DNA of 64,000 nucleotides from Firmicutes bacterium HGW-Firmicutes-15 (GTDB lineage: Bacteria > Bacillota > Syntrophomonadia > Syntrophomonadales > Syntrophomonadaceae): positions 37,149-101,148 of the forward strand of contig PHAA01000009.1 in the NCBI GenBank assembly GCA_002840245.1, read 5' to 3'. The notes below the pieces were generated by a model. It ran no database searches and was not told the DNA's origin. It saw only the letters and a list, made by a program, of their open reading frames with translations. Both the position numbers and the translations under genes were made by a program. Below, in pieces: positions 9,072 through 19,586 of this stretch (position 1 is the stretch's first letter; each line of letters starts with the position of its first letter).

Positions 9072-10262
9072 CTACAGTCCAGCAGACTCGCGAATAATAT
9101 CCGCTTTGTCAGTTCTTTCCCAGGTGAAATCCGGGTCATTTCTGCCAAAATGCCCATAAGCAGCCGTTTTTTTATAGATAGGTCTCCTTAAATCCAAATC
9201 CCTTATAATAGCCGCTGGTCGAAGATCAAAATGCTTCTCAATCAACTCGACTATTTTCTCCTCTGAAATCTTATTCGTATTAAAAGTCTCCACAGAAATA
9301 GATACCGGATGAGCTACCCCTATGGCATATGCCAGCTGGATTTCCAGGCGATCAGCTACCCCAGCAGCTACCATATTCTTAGCTACATACCGGGCTGCGT
9401 AAGCTGCTGAGCGATCCACTTTAGTGGGATCCTTACCTGAAAAAGCTCCTCCCCCATGCCGGGCCATGCCGCCGTAAGTGTCCACTATAATTTTCCTGCC
9501 GGTTAAACCACAATCCCCCTGTGGGCCACCAATAACAAAGCGACCAGTGGGGTTAATGTAGTATTTAGTATTACTATCCAGCATTTCAGCCGGAATAACT
9601 TCCCGCACTACTTTTTCAATTATATCCTTCTCAATGGTTTCATGATCAATCTCCGGATGGTGTTGGCTGGAAACCACTACCGTATCCACTCTAACCGGCT
9701 TATTTCCGTCATACTCAACTGTCACCTGGGTTTTGCCGTCGGGACGCAAATAAGTGATGATTCCCTCTTTCCTTACATCAGTTAAACGTTTAGCCATCTT
9801 GCTGGCTAAAAAAGCCGGCATAGGCATAAATGCTTCAGTTTCGTTGGATGCATAACCAAACATCATCCCCTGATCTCCGGCTCCAATAGCGTCCAGTTCA
9901 CTGGAGGAAATTTCTCCAGTTTTGATTTCTAATGCTTCATTAACGCCCATGGCAATATCAGTCGACTGCTCATCTATAGCAGTTAAAACTGCACAGGTAT
10001 CACAATCAAATCCATATTTGGCTCTGGTGTACCCTATTTCCGCAATGGTACTGCGAACCAGTTTAGGTATATCAACATAACAATCCGTGGTAATCTCACC
10101 CGAAACTAATACCAGTCCAGTGGTCACTATGGTTTCACATGCTACTCGCGCATAAGGGTCCTGGGCAATCATCGCATCCAAAATAGAATCAGATATTTGG
10201 TCAGCCATCTTATCTGGATGACCCTCGGTAACTGACTCGGACGTGAACAACCTTTTTGTCAC
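9072..10262 (-). CDS. metK: S-adenosylmethionine synthetase
   Basis: Makes SAM from methionine and ATP. The 396-residue protein has the diagnostic N-terminus [13 protein letters not shown], the hexapeptide [12 protein letters not shown] and the P-loop-like [16 protein letters not shown]. The start is a GTG at 10262 with AAAGGGGA nine bases upstream. It lies between coaBC and priA, an insertion relative to the Bacillus order. No SAM riboswitch is possible in the 28 bases between coaBC and metK, so the gene probably relies on read-through from upstream. SAM supply fits the neighbouring methyltransferases rlmN, rsmB and rimO. Confidence 0.98.
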   Translation of the reverse strand: MTKRLFTSESVTEGHPDKMADQISDSILDAMIAQDPYARVACETIVTTGLVLVSGEITTDCYVDIPKLVRSTIAEIGYTRAKYGFDCDTCAVLTAIDEQSTDIAMGVNEALEIKTGEISSSELDAIGAGDQGMMFGYASNETEAFMPMPAFLASKMAKRLTDVRKEGIITYLRPDGKTQVTVEYDGNKPVRVDTVVVSSQHHPEIDHETIEKDIIEKVVREVIPAEMLDSNTKYYINPTGRFVIGGPQGDCGLTGRKIIVDTYGGMARHGGGAFSGKDPTKVDRSAAYAARYVAKNMVAAGVADRLEIQLAYAIGVAHPVSISVETFNTNKISEEKIVELIEKHFDLRPAAIIRDLDLRRPIYKKTAAYGHFGRNDPDFTWERTDKADIIRESAGL

Positions 10263-10290
10263 AACAATACTCCCCTTTCATCCTGAAGAA

Positions 10291-11487
10291 TTACATCAAT
10301 TCCACTACCCTATCAATGATGGCAGCGGCAACCATATCTTTGCTCATTTTAGGCAAAGCTACAAGCTCGCCTGCTCTGTTTATTAAAGTAACTATATTGG
10401 TGTCGGTGGCAAACCCTGCCCCCTCCATCGTTACATCGTTAGCTACGATTAAATCCAGGTTTTTGGATACCAACTTTTTACGAGCGTTTTCCAGAACATT
10501 CTCTGTTTCTGCTGCAAACCCTACCATAATAAGATTATCCTGTTTTCTCTTACCTAGTTCTTTAAGTATATCCGGGTTTTCCACTAATTCCAGGGTCAGC
10601 TTGCGGGACTTATCCTCGGTTTTCTTCATTTTCTGTTCAGCAACATTGGCAATGCGGAAGTCCCCCACTGCTGCCGCACCTATGATAACATCACAGGCAG
10701 ATTGGTATTTCAACATAATTTCGCACATCTCTTGAGCACTCCATACTGAAACATGTTTCACATTGGGAGGTGCGGAAAGAGGTGAAGGGCCGCTCACCAG
10801 GATTACATCAGCTCCCCTTTGAGCTGCTTCTCTGGCCAAGGCAAAGCCCATCTTACCAGTACCCCGATTGCTTATAAAGCGTACCGGGTCAATATCTTCA
10901 CAGGTTGTACCTGCATTTATCATAATTCGCTTACCAAAAAGATCATTGTTGGGGGAAAGAAGTGCAATAATCTGCTGATATATGTCTGCGATTTCAGGCA
11001 GTCTGCCTTTACCACTTACACCACAAGCCAGAACACCACTATCAGGGTCCATAAAATGGTATCCGTAATTCACAAGTGTATTAATGTTGTCCTGGACGAT
11101 AGGATTGTTATACATATTGGTGTTCATTGAGGGAACTACCAGTACCGGGGCTGTATTGGCCACTACCACCGTAGATAGTAAATCATCGGCCAGTCCATGG
11201 GCCATTTTGGCGATAAAATTGGCAGTTGCAGGAGCAATAACCAGCAAATCCAATTGTTCAGCAACACCAATGTGCTGCACTTTCCACTCCAGGGATTCAG
11301 TCCACAGATCTGTTACCACTTCTCTGCCCGATAGGGTTTTTAAAGTTAATGGAGTAATAAACTTACTGGCTCCTTCGGTCATCATAACAATGACGTCTAA
11401 GTCATCCTTTTTCAATTTACTCACCAGGTCGGCTATTTTATAAGAAGCAATACCCCCGGTAATGCCAATGCCAACCGTTTTAACCAT
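10291..11487 (-). CDS. coaBC: Bifunctional phosphopantothenoylcysteine decarboxylase/synthase
   Basis: Two consecutive steps of coenzyme A synthesis. CoaC domain (about residues 1-180): flavin-binding GITGGIASYK, active-site His in VQHIGVA, PSMNTNMY and the substrate-recognition flap GVLACGVSGKGRLPE. CoaB domain (about 185-398): NAGTTCEDIDPVRF, SNRGTGKMG, NPDILKELG. Full length at 398. It ends 28 bases before metK and starts 3 bases after rpoZ, so it is in the remA-gmk-rpoZ-coaBC operon. Confidence 0.97.
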   Translation of the reverse strand: MVKTVGIGITGGIASYKIADLVSKLKKDDLDVIVMMTEGASKFITPLTLKTLSGREVVTDLWTESLEWKVQHIGVAEQLDLLVIAPATANFIAKMAHGLADDLLSTVVVANTAPVLVVPSMNTNMYNNPIVQDNINTLVNYGYHFMDPDSGVLACGVSGKGRLPEIADIYQQIIALLSPNNDLFGKRIMINAGTTCEDIDPVRFISNRGTGKMGFALAREAAQRGADVILVSGPSPLSAPPNVKHVSVWSAQEMCEIMLKYQSACDVIIGAAAVGDFRIANVAEQKMKKTEDKSRKLTLELVENPDILKELGKRKQDNLIMVGFAAETENVLENARKKLVSKNLDLIVANDVTMEGAGFATDTNIVTLINRAGELVALPKMSKDMVAAAIIDRVVELM

Positions 11488-11490
11488 ATA

Positions 11491-11718
11491 TTAAACCTCC
11501 TTACCGAGCAAACTTTCTTCTTTGTTAATTATGATTACCCGAGAGTGAATAATATCTTCCAAAGCTTCCGTTACCATACTGGAGAGACGGTAGTTTTCAT
11601 CATTCCTCCGTTTTTCAGATAATGATCTCGCCCGCTGGGCTGCGGCCACTACCACGGCATATTTGCTTTGCCCAATATTAATTAAATCTTTGGTTGAAGG
11701 TGGAATCAAATATATCAC
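11491..11718 (-). CDS. rpoZ: RNA polymerase omega subunit
   Basis: Small chaperone-like subunit that stabilises the beta' subunit. The 75 residues match the family: PSTKDLINIGQSKYAVVVAA, the AAQRAR block and a conserved C-terminal MVTEALEDI. Position between gmk (3-base gap) and coaBC is the standard Firmicute arrangement. Confidence 0.95.
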   Translation of the reverse strand: MIYLIPPSTKDLINIGQSKYAVVVAAAQRARSLSEKRRNDENYRLSSMVTEALEDIIHSRVIIINKEESLLGKEV

Positions 11719-11721
11719 CCC

Positions 11722-12303
11722 TTAATACATATTCTTAACCCGGCATCGCTCGGCAATAATAATAGACTGCACTTTATTCATTGCCTCATCCAACTCATCG
11801 TTGATGACTAGGTAATCATAATGAATAACCATAGCCATTTCCTCCCGGCAAGCGGCCAATCTGGTTTGGATACTTTCCGGGGAATCCTTACCTCGTCCAT
11901 TAATCCTTTGCGCAAGGGCTTCGATGCTAGGTGGCTGGATAAAGATAAATACCCCTTCGGGCATTTTGTCTTTCACCTTTAATGCTCCTTGAATATCGAT
12001 TTCCAGCAATACATCATACCCTCTTTGAATGTTATCCATCACATATTTTCTGGGTGTACCATACATGTTGGAGTAAACCGGAGCATATTCAAGAAACTCA
12101 TCATTTTCTAGCTTGGCAGTAAATTCCTCGGGACTTAAATAAAAGTAATCCAGACCCTCCATCTCTCCCTCCCTCATAGAGCGGGTGGTGGCCGAAATAG
12201 ATAGTTTAATATCCTGCAATTTCAGAAGCAGAGCATCTTTAATAGTTCCCTTGCCGACCCCGGATGGGCCTGAAATCACAAACAAAATTCCCCTTCTGAC
12301 CAT
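11722..12303 (-). CDS. gmk: Guanylate kinase
   Basis: Phosphorylates GMP to GDP. P-loop GPSGVGKGT at residues 11-19, GMP-binding SATTRSMREGEMEGLDYFY and EYAPVYSNMYGTP, with the lid region R-x-N-G-R-GKDSPES. 193 residues, within family range. It follows remA, but about 260 bases of GC-rich repeat separate the two genes, unlike the tight Bacillus spacing. Confidence 0.97.
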   Translation of the reverse strand: MVRRGILFVISGPSGVGKGTIKDALLLKLQDIKLSISATTRSMREGEMEGLDYFYLSPEEFTAKLENDEFLEYAPVYSNMYGTPRKYVMDNIQRGYDVLLEIDIQGALKVKDKMPEGVFIFIQPPSIEALAQRINGRGKDSPESIQTRLAACREEMAMVIHYDYLVINDELDEAMNKVQSIIIAERCRVKNMY

Positions 12304-12318
12304 ACTTCACTCCACTTC

Positions 12319-12515
12319 CACCCTTCACCCATCGGGTACTCCCGATGTTCCCGATGGTCACCTATTTAAGGTTGCGGGTACTACTGGTGCTCCCTAGCTG
12401 TCGCCACTAAAGCTGCACCCTGCGGGCACTACTGGTGCTCCCACCCTTCACCCTTCGGGTACTCCCGATGTTCCCGAGGGTCACCTATTAGGGTTGCGGG
12501 TACCACCGGTGCATC
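12319..12515. repeat. GC-rich repeat block between remA and gmk
   Basis: Two copies of a ~75-base unit, beginning CACCCTTCACCC and containing CGGGTACTCCCGATGTTCCC, start at 12319 and 12442 (period about 123). Between them is an extra copy of the short motif GCGGGCACTACTGGTGCTCC. The reverse complement of that motif recurs near 23800-23850. The 263-base gap 12304-12566 contains nothing else I can support. Confidence 0.8.
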
Positions 12516-12566
12516 CTTACGGATGCCAATAAGGTTGCTGGCAGTCGCTATTGAGGTAGCTCGAGA

Positions 12567-12830
12567 TTACACATCTTCACTGGCTGTATCCTTGGAAGTC
12601 AGTCGGTTAGCAACTGTTTCTGGCTGAACCGCAGATAAAATAACATGACTACTGTCAACTACAATAACTGCTCTGGTTCTGCGCCCATAGGTTGCATCAA
12701 TCAATACCCCTTTTTCTCTGGCTTCCTGAATAATACGTTTTATAGGAGCTGATTCAGGGCTTACAATGGCTATGATTCTATTGGCAGCAACTATGTTACC
12801 AAAACCTATGTTTACTAACTTTATATCCAT
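12567..12830 (-). CDS. remA: Extracellular matrix regulatory protein RemA (DUF370)
   Basis: DNA-binding regulator that in Bacillus activates biofilm-matrix and osmoprotection genes. The 87 residues from [12 protein letters not shown] through [31 protein letters not shown] and [10 protein letters not shown] match RemA along its whole length. The frame opens 14 codons earlier, but the ATG at 12830 gives the family N-terminus and follows GGGAG. It lies 34 bases after yicC, in the conserved yicC-remA-gmk order. Confidence 0.94.
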   Translation of the reverse strand: MDIKLVNIGFGNIVAANRIIAIVSPESAPIKRIIQEAREKGVLIDATYGRRTRAVIVVDSSHVILSAVQPETVANRLTSKDTASEDV

Positions 12831-12864
12831 ATTCTCCCGGGTAAAACCGGATTCACCTCCCAAT

Positions 12865-13743
12865 CTACTCAATGTTTTGTAACTGTTCGCGTATTTTTTC
12901 CAACTCTGCCTTTACCTCAACAACCACCTGGCTCATTTGAATATCATTGGCTTTGGATGCAACTGTGTTAATCTCCCTGAACATCTCTTGCACTAAAAAA
13001 TCACATTTGCGTCCAATAGAATCTCCATCCTGCAACAGTTCGTCCAGATGCTTGATATGGCTCTTAAGTCTTACAATCTCTTCGGTAATACTCGCCTTGT
13101 CAGCAAATATGGCTACTTCTTGAAGTAGTCTCCCCTCATCAAATACACTCGAGCTTAACATTTCATTAATGCGGTTGCGCAGTTTTTCCTGGTATTCCTG
13201 CGCTACTAGCGGCGACCTCTTTTCCAGTATTTCCACCTCTGACAGTATATAAGCATTCCTAGCTAATATATCTTTCCCTAAGTTAGCTCCCTCTTTGCAG
13301 CGCATTTCCACCAGGCTGCCTATTGCCACATCTAAGGTCTTTTTTAGCACTAACCATATTAATTCAGGGTCTTCCTCTTGATCAGCCAGATTAAAAATGT
13401 CCGGCAGTCTAAATATGTCAACAACTGTAATATCGGGTGAAATATTTAGATTTTCTGCTAAATCCTTCAATGAATCATAATAAGCTATCGCCAGATCTTT
13501 GTCAACCTTGATTTTTCTCGCCGATTCGTTCGTTTTCTCGATATTTATACCTATTTCAAGCCTACCCCGGCTTAGATTTTTCTTAAGTTCATCCTTGACT
13601 CTATCCTCCAAAAAAGCATAGCGGCGGGGAATTCGGATATGTGCATCAAAAAAACGATGGTTGACCCCCTTCAATTCACAGCTAATCTCATAACCGTTCT
13701 CATTAACCTGGCTCCGTCCGAAACCGGTCATGCTTTTCAACAT
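12865..13743 (-). CDS. yicC: YicC family endoribonuclease
   Basis: YicC proteins are now described as endoribonucleases involved in small-RNA and stress physiology. The 292-residue protein starts [12 protein letters not shown], the family signature. It has the central [10 protein letters not shown] block and the C-terminal DUF1732 block [23 protein letters not shown]. Its ATG overlaps the dapL stop (TAATG), so it is coupled to dapL. Confidence 0.95.
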   Translation of the reverse strand: MLKSMTGFGRSQVNENGYEISCELKGVNHRFFDAHIRIPRRYAFLEDRVKDELKKNLSRGRLEIGINIEKTNESARKIKVDKDLAIAYYDSLKDLAENLNISPDITVVDIFRLPDIFNLADQEEDPELIWLVLKKTLDVAIGSLVEMRCKEGANLGKDILARNAYILSEVEILEKRSPLVAQEYQEKLRNRINEMLSSSVFDEGRLLQEVAIFADKASITEEIVRLKSHIKHLDELLQDGDSIGRKCDFLVQEMFREINTVASKANDIQMSQVVVEVKAELEKIREQLQNIE

Positions 13744-14915
13744 TAAAAATCAACCCTTCCTATGGCAGCATACATTCTATCAAATGCCTCCTGCATTCTT
13801 TCTTTACCTACGGTCAAGGCAATTCTAAAATACCCTTCACCATATTCCCCATATCCGTTTCCAGGAGTAATAATGACCCCGGCTTTTTCCAGAATCAACT
13901 CTGCAAATGAAGCAGAATTATAACCCTTCGGTACAGGCGCCCAGAAGTAGAAACTAGCCTGAGGCGGCTTTACCTTCCAGCCCATTCTTTCCAAGCCAGC
14001 CAGAGCGATACTTCTCCTTTCGGTATAAATGGCATTTGCATTATCAATGCAGTCCTGCGGCCCGCGCATAGCTTCTATAGCCGCATACTGGATAGCCTGA
14101 AAGACCCCCGAATCAACATTAGATTTGAACCTTCCTAATACCTCCACAGCGTATGCATTACCTACCGCACAGCCTATTCTCCATCCGGTCATGTTATAGG
14201 TCTTTGACATTGAATGGAATTCTATGCCCACTTCCTTAGCACCTCGAGCCTGGAGAAAACTTAGTGGTTTTAACCCGTCAAAAGCCATTTCCGTGTAGGG
14301 GGCGTCATGACATACTAATATATCGTAAGTCCGGGCAAACTCAACCACTTTTTCAAAAAAGGGCAGATCGGCAACCACCCCAATCGGATTATTAGGATAA
14401 TTAATAAACATCAGTTTAGCTGCCCGGGCAATTTCGGCTGGAATGTCTTCCAAGATGGGCAGGTAAGCGTTTTCCTCCTTTAGTGGCATGAAATGGGATT
14501 TCCCTCCGGCTAGTAAAGTCCCAATATTATATACCGGATAACCTGGGTCAGGAACTAAGCTAATATCACCTTGATCTAAATAGGCAAATGAGATATGAGC
14601 AATACCTTCCTTGGAACCCAACAAGGATACTACTTCGCTCTTTGGATCCAAATCCACGTCAAAACGCCGTTTATACCACTCAGCAACAGCCTGCCTGTAT
14701 TCCAGCAAGCCCACCGAACTAGGATACTGATGGTTGGCCGGGTCATAAATACTCTGCGCCATCCTGTCAATAATATGCCTGGGAGTGGGTATGTCAGGAT
14801 CTCCTATCCCCAAGTTAATAATGTCAATCCCCTGCTCCTTAGCTTCACTAATCTTCTTCTCGATCCTGGCAAATAAATACGGGGGCAAGTTTTGCATTGC
14901 TAAGCTTTCTTTCAC
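13743..14915 (-). CDS. dapL: LL-diaminopimelate aminotransferase
   Basis: PLP enzyme converting tetrahydrodipicolinate directly to LL-diaminopimelate, bypassing the acylated intermediates. Features: [24 protein letters not shown], the [11 protein letters not shown] loop, HDAPYTEM and the PLP lysine in [14 protein letters not shown]. The frame opens at 14948, but a GTG at 14915 lies nine bases after GGAGGT and gives the family N-terminus ([15 protein letters not shown]); 390 residues. It is directly followed by yicC and preceded by dapF, which takes its product. It could in principle be another class I aminotransferase, but the neighbour and motifs favour DapL. Confidence 0.92.
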   Translation of the reverse strand: MKESLAMQNLPPYLFARIEKKISEAKEQGIDIINLGIGDPDIPTPRHIIDRMAQSIYDPANHQYPSSVGLLEYRQAVAEWYKRRFDVDLDPKSEVVSLLGSKEGIAHISFAYLDQGDISLVPDPGYPVYNIGTLLAGGKSHFMPLKEENAYLPILEDIPAEIARAAKLMFINYPNNPIGVVADLPFFEKVVEFARTYDILVCHDAPYTEMAFDGLKPLSFLQARGAKEVGIEFHSMSKTYNMTGWRIGCAVGNAYAVEVLGRFKSNVDSGVFQAIQYAAIEAMRGPQDCIDNANAIYTERRSIALAGLERMGWKVKPPQASFYFWAPVPKGYNSASFAELILEKAGVIITPGNGYGEYGEGYFRIALTVGKERMQEAFDRMYAAIGRVDF

Positions 14916-14967
14916 GATATATGTACCTCCTAAATATAATATATACACGGGAAATTGATAGACGCCT

Positions 14968-15810
14968 TTAAGCCTGTCCTAATTCTATCCTACCTGAAAA
15001 CACCTCGGTGGCCGGGCCTGTCATGTAAATATGATTATCCTGCTCTTTCCATTCAATAAATAAATCTCCCCCAAGCAAGTGAATAGTTGCTGCTCGGCCT
15101 GTATGACCATTAAGAACGGCGGCCACCAGGGTAGCACAAGCTCCCGTTCCACAAGCCAGGGTTATCCCTGCTCCCCTTTCCCAGACCCTCATAATCATCT
15201 CATCCCGATCTATTACCTGGACGAATTCAACATTGGTTTTGGCAGGAAATAGCTGATGCGTTTCCAGTGCCGGACCCCATAGCGCAACAGGTGTTTTATC
15301 GATATCAGTTACAAATATAACACAGTGGGGATTACCCATAGATACCCCCGTCAATTCAAATTCTCCATTTACTGTACTGGCCTTAACCTTAACATTAGCT
15401 CCAACTCCAAGCATGGGAATTAAAGCCCTGCTTAAAATCGGCTCCCCCATATCCACTGTTATAGATACAACCTGTCCATCCATGACTTTGACTTCCGGAT
15501 ATATTGGCCCAGCCAAGGTCCTCACTGAAACACTGGTTTTATCCACCAAATGGTGTTCATAAACATAACGAGCCACACAGCGAATACCATTTCCGCACAT
15601 TTCCGGCTCTGAACCGTCAGAATTGAAGATGCGCATAAACACGTCCATTTCTAAATCTCGCCCTATCGCTATTAAACCATCAGCACCAACCCCAAAATTG
15701 CGGTCACAAACAGCTTTCGCGTGCGGCTGCAAGGCATCAGCATCTTCCCACGAGCTCACCTCAACGATGACAAAATCATTACCTAGACCATGCATTTTTA
15801 CAAAATTCAT
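14968..15810 (-). CDS. dapF: Diaminopimelate epimerase
   Basis: Cofactor-free racemase converting LL- to meso-diaminopimelate for lysine and peptidoglycan. The two catalytic cysteines are in EMCGNGIRC and ACGTGA. The N-terminus [14 protein letters not shown] and GVGADGLI are diagnostic. 280 residues, complete. It precedes dapL by 52 bases, so consecutive steps are encoded side by side. Confidence 0.97.
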   Translation of the reverse strand: MNFVKMHGLGNDFVIVEVSSWEDADALQPHAKAVCDRNFGVGADGLIAIGRDLEMDVFMRIFNSDGSEPEMCGNGIRCVARYVYEHHLVDKTSVSVRTLAGPIYPEVKVMDGQVVSITVDMGEPILSRALIPMLGVGANVKVKASTVNGEFELTGVSMGNPHCVIFVTDIDKTPVALWGPALETHQLFPAKTNVEFVQVIDRDEMIMRVWERGAGITLACGTGACATLVAAVLNGHTGRAATIHLLGGDLFIEWKEQDNHIYMTGPATEVFSGRIELGQA

Positions 15811-15852
15811 CTCTATCCTCCCTGATATAAAGGTTACTCTTAAATATTTTTA

Positions 15853-18561
15853 TCAACCTATTTTAACATAATTATAACGGTAAGCAAAAAGCTCTCGGCA
15901 GGTATACAATATATATCTCCAGATAAGTTTGAATCCTGAGAATAAAATAATAACCAGCCATTCCCACCAGGAAAGAGCTACAGTTTTAAATACCTCTTGT
16001 AAGAATGGAATATATATGGCTGATAGCTGCATAACTACAGAGCATAGAACTGCAGCTACTAAAAATTTATTTTTAAAGAAACCGAGCTCAAACGGCGAAT
16101 ACTGCTCAGAGCGACATTCAAAGACATAAAAAAGCTGGGCAAAAACCAGGGTAGTAAAAGCCATGGTCCGAGCCAGGGGTAATGCGTCAACTCCATTCAT
16201 TCTGGACCAAAAAGAGCCGATTAGAAAAGCGGTAATAGTTATTGCTGCGATATAGGTTCCCCTGCTAAAAATAATCCAACCCAACCCTCGCGCAAAAATA
16301 CTTTCATCTTTAGGTCGTGGCTTCCGATTCATAATACCTGGTTCAGGTGGCTCTACTCCTAATGCCATCGCGGGCAGACCATCGGTAACCAAGTTTACCC
16401 AGAGAAGTTGTATAGGCAGCATGGGCAAAGGAAGGCCCATGAGAGAAGATACCAACATGACTAGAACTTCACCGATATTGCAGCCCAGCAGATATCTAAT
16501 AAACTTCCTGATGTTGTCATATATAGCTCTGCCTTCGTATATTGCCTGCACGATTGTGGAAAAATCATCATCGGTAAGAATCATAGAAGAAGCTTCTTTA
16601 CTTACCTGGGTACCACTTATGCCCATGGCTATACCAATATCGGCCGCCTTAATGGCCGGTGCATCGTTAACCCCATCACCAGTCATAGCAACTACCTGAT
16701 TCCTGTTTTTAAGAACCGTTACGATACGGTTTTTGTGTTGAGGAGATACCCTGGCAAAAACCCGATCCTGCATAGCTCTTTTATATAAAACTTCGTCATT
16801 TAAACCATCAATTTCTTGGCCATTTACTACTGAGGAACCTTTACTAATACCTATTTCACGGGCGATTGCAGCAGCAGTTAGAGGATGATCGCCGGTTATC
16901 ATAATAGGTGTTATTCCCGCACTAAGGCATTTTTCAACTGAAGTTGCTGACCCAGGCCGAGGCGGGTCAATCATTCCACACACCCCTACCAAAATCAAGT
17001 CAGATTCCAAGGCATTTTCCACCTGATGCTCCCATCTCTCATTATTCAGACTTTTACATGCAAAGCCCAGTATACGCATGGCATTTGAAGCCCATTTTTC
17101 TTGCATTTGCAGAAAATAGCGCTGGTCATCAGCACAAATTCGCATTATTTTTTGGTCCTTCATTATATAAGAGCAAGAGTTAATGATCACGTCTAGTGCA
17201 CCCTTTACCATCAGAAAAGGTCCGTCTTCTTCTACTACCACACTCATTTTTTTACGTTCGGAATCAAATGGAATTTCTCTTAACAAGCTTTTCTTTTGGA
17301 TATTTTTGGCTTTATAGGCCATGGCGAGTAATGCTGCTTCCGTGGGATCACCTTGGATTTCATATCGACCGTTGACTTCGCTCAGGTTAGAATTATTGCA
17401 ATTTACCGCAATATCCAACAAGGTTCTGATCGTTTTGTCCTGAAGCGGATGGATCTCATTTTGCTGAGAAATAAACCTACCGACCGGTTCATAACCGTCG
17501 CCTTCTATTTCAATCAACTTATCACGGGTGGCTAATTTTTTCACTGTCATTTGGTTACGGGTTAGGGTTCCAGTTTTATCAGAGCATATTACTGTAGTGC
17601 ACCCCAGGGTTTCTACTGCGGGCAGCTTTCTTACGATAGCATTTCTTTTGGACATTCTCTGCACACCTAGGGCTAAAACCACTGTTACTATAGCGGGCAA
17701 TCCCTCGGGTATGGCAGCAACCGCCAGACTGATTCCAGCCATAAACATCGTCATGACATCTTCACCCCGTAAAATACCAAGTACTGCAACGACTGTACAA
17801 ACCAGAACACATATTATAATCAGAACTTTACCCAGTTGATCTAGTTTCATCTGTAATGGCGTCATTTCTTTTTCAGTATCTCTCATCATTCCGGCAATCT
17901 CACCCATAATGGTTTGCATTCCAGTACCCACCACAACCCCCAAGCCCCTCCCCCTGCTGATGGCGGTACCCATGAAAACCATGTTATCCCGCTCACCTAA
18001 TAAGCAATCAGGATTGCAGATATGGGCAGCGTTTTTTTCTACCGGTACAGATTCACCGGTTAGGGCTGATTCATCTACCTGAAGTCCGAAGGATTGCAGC
18101 AACCGGACATCGGCAGGCACCTTGTCTCCCGTATCCAAAAACACTATATCCCCTGGCACTAATTCTGATGCTGCGATTTTCAGCCTTTTTCCCCCTCTAA
18201 GAACCATGGCAAAAGGCGAGGCCATTTTTTTTATTTCTTCCAAAGATCGTTCAGCTTTATATTCCTGGATAAAACCCAAAATGGCGTTTATTACTACTAT
18301 AGTCATTATAGTAATCGCATCTACCATAGCTCCAATTACACCGGATACTACGGTTGCACCCAGAAGTACTAGAACCATGGTGTCAGTGAATTGATCCAAC
18401 AGAATTCTATAGGGTTTTATTGAAGGTTCTGCTTCCAGAACGTTGCTGGAATGAAGCTGGCGATGTACGACTTCCTTTATACTAAGACCTTGTTTCATAT
18501 CGCTATCTACGGCTGCCAGAGTATCATTAATATTTTTATGCCACCATAAATTTTCTGCCAT
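15853..18561 (-). CDS. Calcium-transporting P-type ATPase (PMR1/SERCA-like, P2A)
   Basis: ATP-driven cation exporter of the plasma membrane. The 902 residues contain an N-terminal cation-ATPase domain, actuator loop with LTGESVPV, phosphorylation site CSDKTGTLT, nucleotide-binding KGALDVI, hinge MTGDGVNDAPAIK and ten predicted helices. The helix-4 motif AIPEGLPA and the helix-6 NLVTDGLPA are those of P2A calcium pumps. The helix-5 GCNIGEVL fits PMR1 types, which also carry manganese. The ribosome site GGAGG precedes the ATG at 18561. It is first in the direction of transcription toward dapF; a shared operon is likely but not shown. Confidence 0.93.
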   Translation of the reverse strand: MAENLWWHKNINDTLAAVDSDMKQGLSIKEVVHRQLHSSNVLEAEPSIKPYRILLDQFTDTMVLVLLGATVVSGVIGAMVDAITIMTIVVINAILGFIQEYKAERSLEEIKKMASPFAMVLRGGKRLKIAASELVPGDIVFLDTGDKVPADVRLLQSFGLQVDESALTGESVPVEKNAAHICNPDCLLGERDNMVFMGTAISRGRGLGVVVGTGMQTIMGEIAGMMRDTEKEMTPLQMKLDQLGKVLIIICVLVCTVVAVLGILRGEDVMTMFMAGISLAVAAIPEGLPAIVTVVLALGVQRMSKRNAIVRKLPAVETLGCTTVICSDKTGTLTRNQMTVKKLATRDKLIEIEGDGYEPVGRFISQQNEIHPLQDKTIRTLLDIAVNCNNSNLSEVNGRYEIQGDPTEAALLAMAYKAKNIQKKSLLREIPFDSERKKMSVVVEEDGPFLMVKGALDVIINSCSYIMKDQKIMRICADDQRYFLQMQEKWASNAMRILGFACKSLNNERWEHQVENALESDLILVGVCGMIDPPRPGSATSVEKCLSAGITPIMITGDHPLTAAAIAREIGISKGSSVVNGQEIDGLNDEVLYKRAMQDRVFARVSPQHKNRIVTVLKNRNQVVAMTGDGVNDAPAIKAADIGIAMGISGTQVSKEASSMILTDDDFSTIVQAIYEGRAIYDNIRKFIRYLLGCNIGEVLVMLVSSLMGLPLPMLPIQLLWVNLVTDGLPAMALGVEPPEPGIMNRKPRPKDESIFARGLGWIIFSRGTYIAAITITAFLIGSFWSRMNGVDALPLARTMAFTTLVFAQLFYVFECRSEQYSPFELGFFKNKFLVAAVLCSVVMQLSAIYIPFLQEVFKTVALSWWEWLVIILFSGFKLIWRYILYTCRELFAYRYNYVKIG

Positions 18562-18702
18562 TCTTACGCCTCCGTTAAACCTTTTTCACAAATTCTTATT
18601 CATAAAAGGCTTACAAAAGACCAGAGGACAGGCCAAAAGCCCATCCTCTTAAGATTGTTAACTATTTCCTTTGTATGATTGCAACTCTAAAAACAAATGA
18701 TC

Positions 18703-19335
18703 TTATGACTTTGCAATTATTCTACCCAGGTTTTGTACTTCTTCTTCATTTAATGACGTCTCTTCAACTGTGGACAGAAATACCATATCTTTATATTCAT
18801 AGGGTTGGCCAGTCTGAAGAGCTTCGAATCCTCCGCATGATTTAAGGACGTAGTCCCTAACCTTTTTTCCAAATAAAACAACATAACTTGGCTTTAAAAT
18901 ATCCATTTCCTCCAATAAGTAGGTCAAGCAGTTAATAATAACTTCACCAGAAGGTTTGATTGGAATCCCATCACAAATATCTCTGCTCAGCTTACAGATG
19001 TTATCACGACCTAGCATTTTGCCTGGAATAATACAGCTGTAACTCTGCCGATTAGAGCATGCCTTAGGGTGACATCGAACCATAAACGTATGATAAACTC
19101 TCTCAATATTAAATTCCTGTTTGATCTTATTTCTTAATTCAATAAGCCAATTAGTATCGCGGGTGAAAGAATTTTCACACTCAAATACCAGGAAAACCTG
19201 AGGCTCTAGATCACCCTTGCCCCGCGATGGCCTGCTAGTACACATTGTCAAAGATAGGCATCTAGAGCATTGTCCAACCCGGTCTTCCAATCTAATAATT
19301 GACTTTATATTCTGGTCCCTGCTGCTTTCATCCAT
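18703..19335 (-). CDS. Divergent uracil-DNA-glycosylase-superfamily protein
   Basis: Length, order of blocks and cysteines resemble family 4/5 Fe-S uracil-DNA glycosylases. Cys23, Cys26 and Cys32 lie in the N-terminal CSRCLSLTMC, then a GKGDLEPQVFLVFE strand, a VRCHPKACSNR block at the place of the usual C-RPP-GNR, and INCLTYLLEEMDILKPSYVVLFGKKV at the C-P-L---I--I-P--IV-LG block. The catalytic GExPG loop is replaced by FECENS and the C-terminal HPS motif is absent, so glycosylase activity is doubtful. Ribosome site GGAGG lies just upstream. A hairpin with AGAGGA/TCCTCT arms at about 18619-18647 may terminate it. Assignment is to superfamily only. Confidence 0.6.
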   Translation of the reverse strand: MDESSRDQNIKSIIRLEDRVGQCSRCLSLTMCTSRPSRGKGDLEPQVFLVFECENSFTRDTNWLIELRNKIKQEFNIERVYHTFMVRCHPKACSNRQSYSCIIPGKMLGRDNICKLSRDICDGIPIKPSGEVIINCLTYLLEEMDILKPSYVVLFGKKVRDYVLKSCGGFEALQTGQPYEYKDMVFLSTVEETSLNEEEVQNLGRIIAKS

Positions 19336-19496
19336 AAAAAATCCTCCGATTTATTATCGCTAAAACTAATAATGCAATTTTCTATGTAATAGCTTGCTAA
19401 ATGTAAATTTTTACTTTTAATGTAGTATTCGACAGGTATTGGTTTGATTCCTCTTTATATCATGTATTATCTTTCTTTTCAACCATTATTACAAAA

Positions 19497-19520
19497 AATT
19501 ACCGCCCAATGGCGGTAATT
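19497..19520 (-). terminator. Intrinsic terminator
   Basis: Perfect hairpin AATTACCGCC, loop, GGCGGTAATT followed on the minus strand by a run of six T. It lies 66 bases past the stop of the hypothetical gene at 19587. The rest of the 19336-19586 gap shows no gene. Confidence 0.85.
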
Positions 19521-19586
19521 ACAATAACAATATTTAATCAAGTAAGAAGGCTATTCAAACGAAGTCATTGAAAAAATTAATAATCA

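Noticed and set aside
9001..10300. SAM riboswitch for metK
   Set aside because: Only 28 bases separate coaBC and metK, too short for an S-box.
12185..12397. 70-codon plus-strand frame antisense to gmk and into the GC-rich repeat
   Set aside because: Shadow of gmk extended by open repeat sequence.
12319..12515. CRISPR array
   Set aside because: The repeated units are long, few and unequal, with no short regular repeat-spacer pattern and no cas genes in the window.
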